23,358 nt of DNA from the NCBI GenBank assembly GCA_964369355.1, contig CAYJEO010000011.1, positions 1 through 23,358 of the forward strand, read 5' to 3'. This document shows positions 23,303 through 23,358 of the stretch, one piece after another. The translations under genes and the position numbers were made by a program. The DNA is from CAYJEO01 sp964369355 (lineage in GTDB: Bacteria; Bacillota_I; Bacilli_A; RF39; UBA660). The stretch's first letter is position 1; every line of letters starts with the position of its first letter. The notes under the pieces are model-generated. The model saw nothing but the letters and a program-made list of their open reading frames with translations, ran no database searches and was not told the origin of the DNA.

Positions 23303-23327
23303 AAAAAAAAGCAAGAAAACTTGCTTT
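23303..23327 (-). terminator. Intrinsic terminator of a gene beyond the right edge
   Basis: The same GCAAG-loop-CTTGC hairpin as at 22621-22642, with a T run on the minus strand. An upstream minus-strand gene, ending perhaps at a TAA at 23347-23345, must lie to the right of the window. Confidence 0.65.
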
Positions 23328-23358
23328 TGAAATACTGAAATATATTATCTTTTTGAGA

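Noticed and set aside
22621..23327. Repeated GCAAG hairpin (22621 and 23303) as a mobile or dispersed repeat
   Set aside because: Both copies are terminator-shaped with T runs on the minus strand after gene ends; two copies are better explained as terminators of neighbouring, perhaps duplicated, genes.
1..23358. Mollicutes code with TGA as Trp
   Set aside because: TGA ends several genes at sensible places (spm/dac overlap, SDR, small membrane protein) and Trp is written TGG throughout.

Overview
The window looks like a chromosomal segment of an uncultured, very low-GC (by eye about 27-28 %) member of the Bacillota/Mollicutes side of the Bacilli. It has compact, mostly minus-strand genes, Gram-positive housekeeping genes (secA, long-form hpf, cspA, L-lactate dehydrogenase), the dac-spmA-spmB-rluB order known from Bacillus, and the standard genetic code (TGA is used as a stop, TGG as Trp). 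A 100-N gap shows that it is a draft or metagenome assembly. I see no phage, IS element or CRISPR array.

Layout. 1-600: start of an unrecognised acidic protein running off the left edge, divergent from a small ferredoxin (703-888, +). 896-3841: D-Ala-D-Ala carboxypeptidase, spmA, spmB (overlapping genes), then rluB with its own promoter. 3929-7031: a HAD phosphatase with a structured leader, a lipoprotein, a DUF3603-like gene carrying an in-frame stop at codon 5, a small membrane protein and a PHP-domain phosphoesterase. 7085-7161: tRNA-Ala(UGC). 7234-9202: a SDR oxidoreductase overlapping a YnbB-type PLP enzyme. 9274-12080: a bitopic protein of unknown function followed by a large prepilin-like protein with a formylglycine-generating-enzyme/C-type-lectin-like C-terminus. 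12145-15890: secA, a membrane-anchored thioredoxin-like protein and a PH-like protein, reading as one operon. 15997-16793: hpf and cspA, each with promoter and terminator.

17072-20068 is the most interesting part: an agr-type peptide quorum-sensing locus. agrB (interrupted by the assembly gap) and a 40-codon agrD lie on the plus strand. An AgrA-like LytTR regulator and an AgrC-like kinase lie on the minus strand and converge on agrBD through a shared bidirectional terminator. The AgrD-like peptide has no cysteine, so any cyclic signal would have to be a serine lactone rather than a thiolactone.

20139-22566: ldh, a class I rRNA methyltransferase and an RluA-type pseudouridine synthase form an apparent operon. 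22641-23216: a single-pass membrane protein with a Cys-rich DUF3761-like C-terminus.

Across the window many stop codons lie inside or next to intrinsic-terminator hairpins, and several promoters use an extended -10 (TGnTATAAT). These habits help judge gene ends and starts. No gene-free stretch exceeds 300 bases; the longest, about 280 bases at 16794-17071, holds the cspA promoter and the agrB upstream region.
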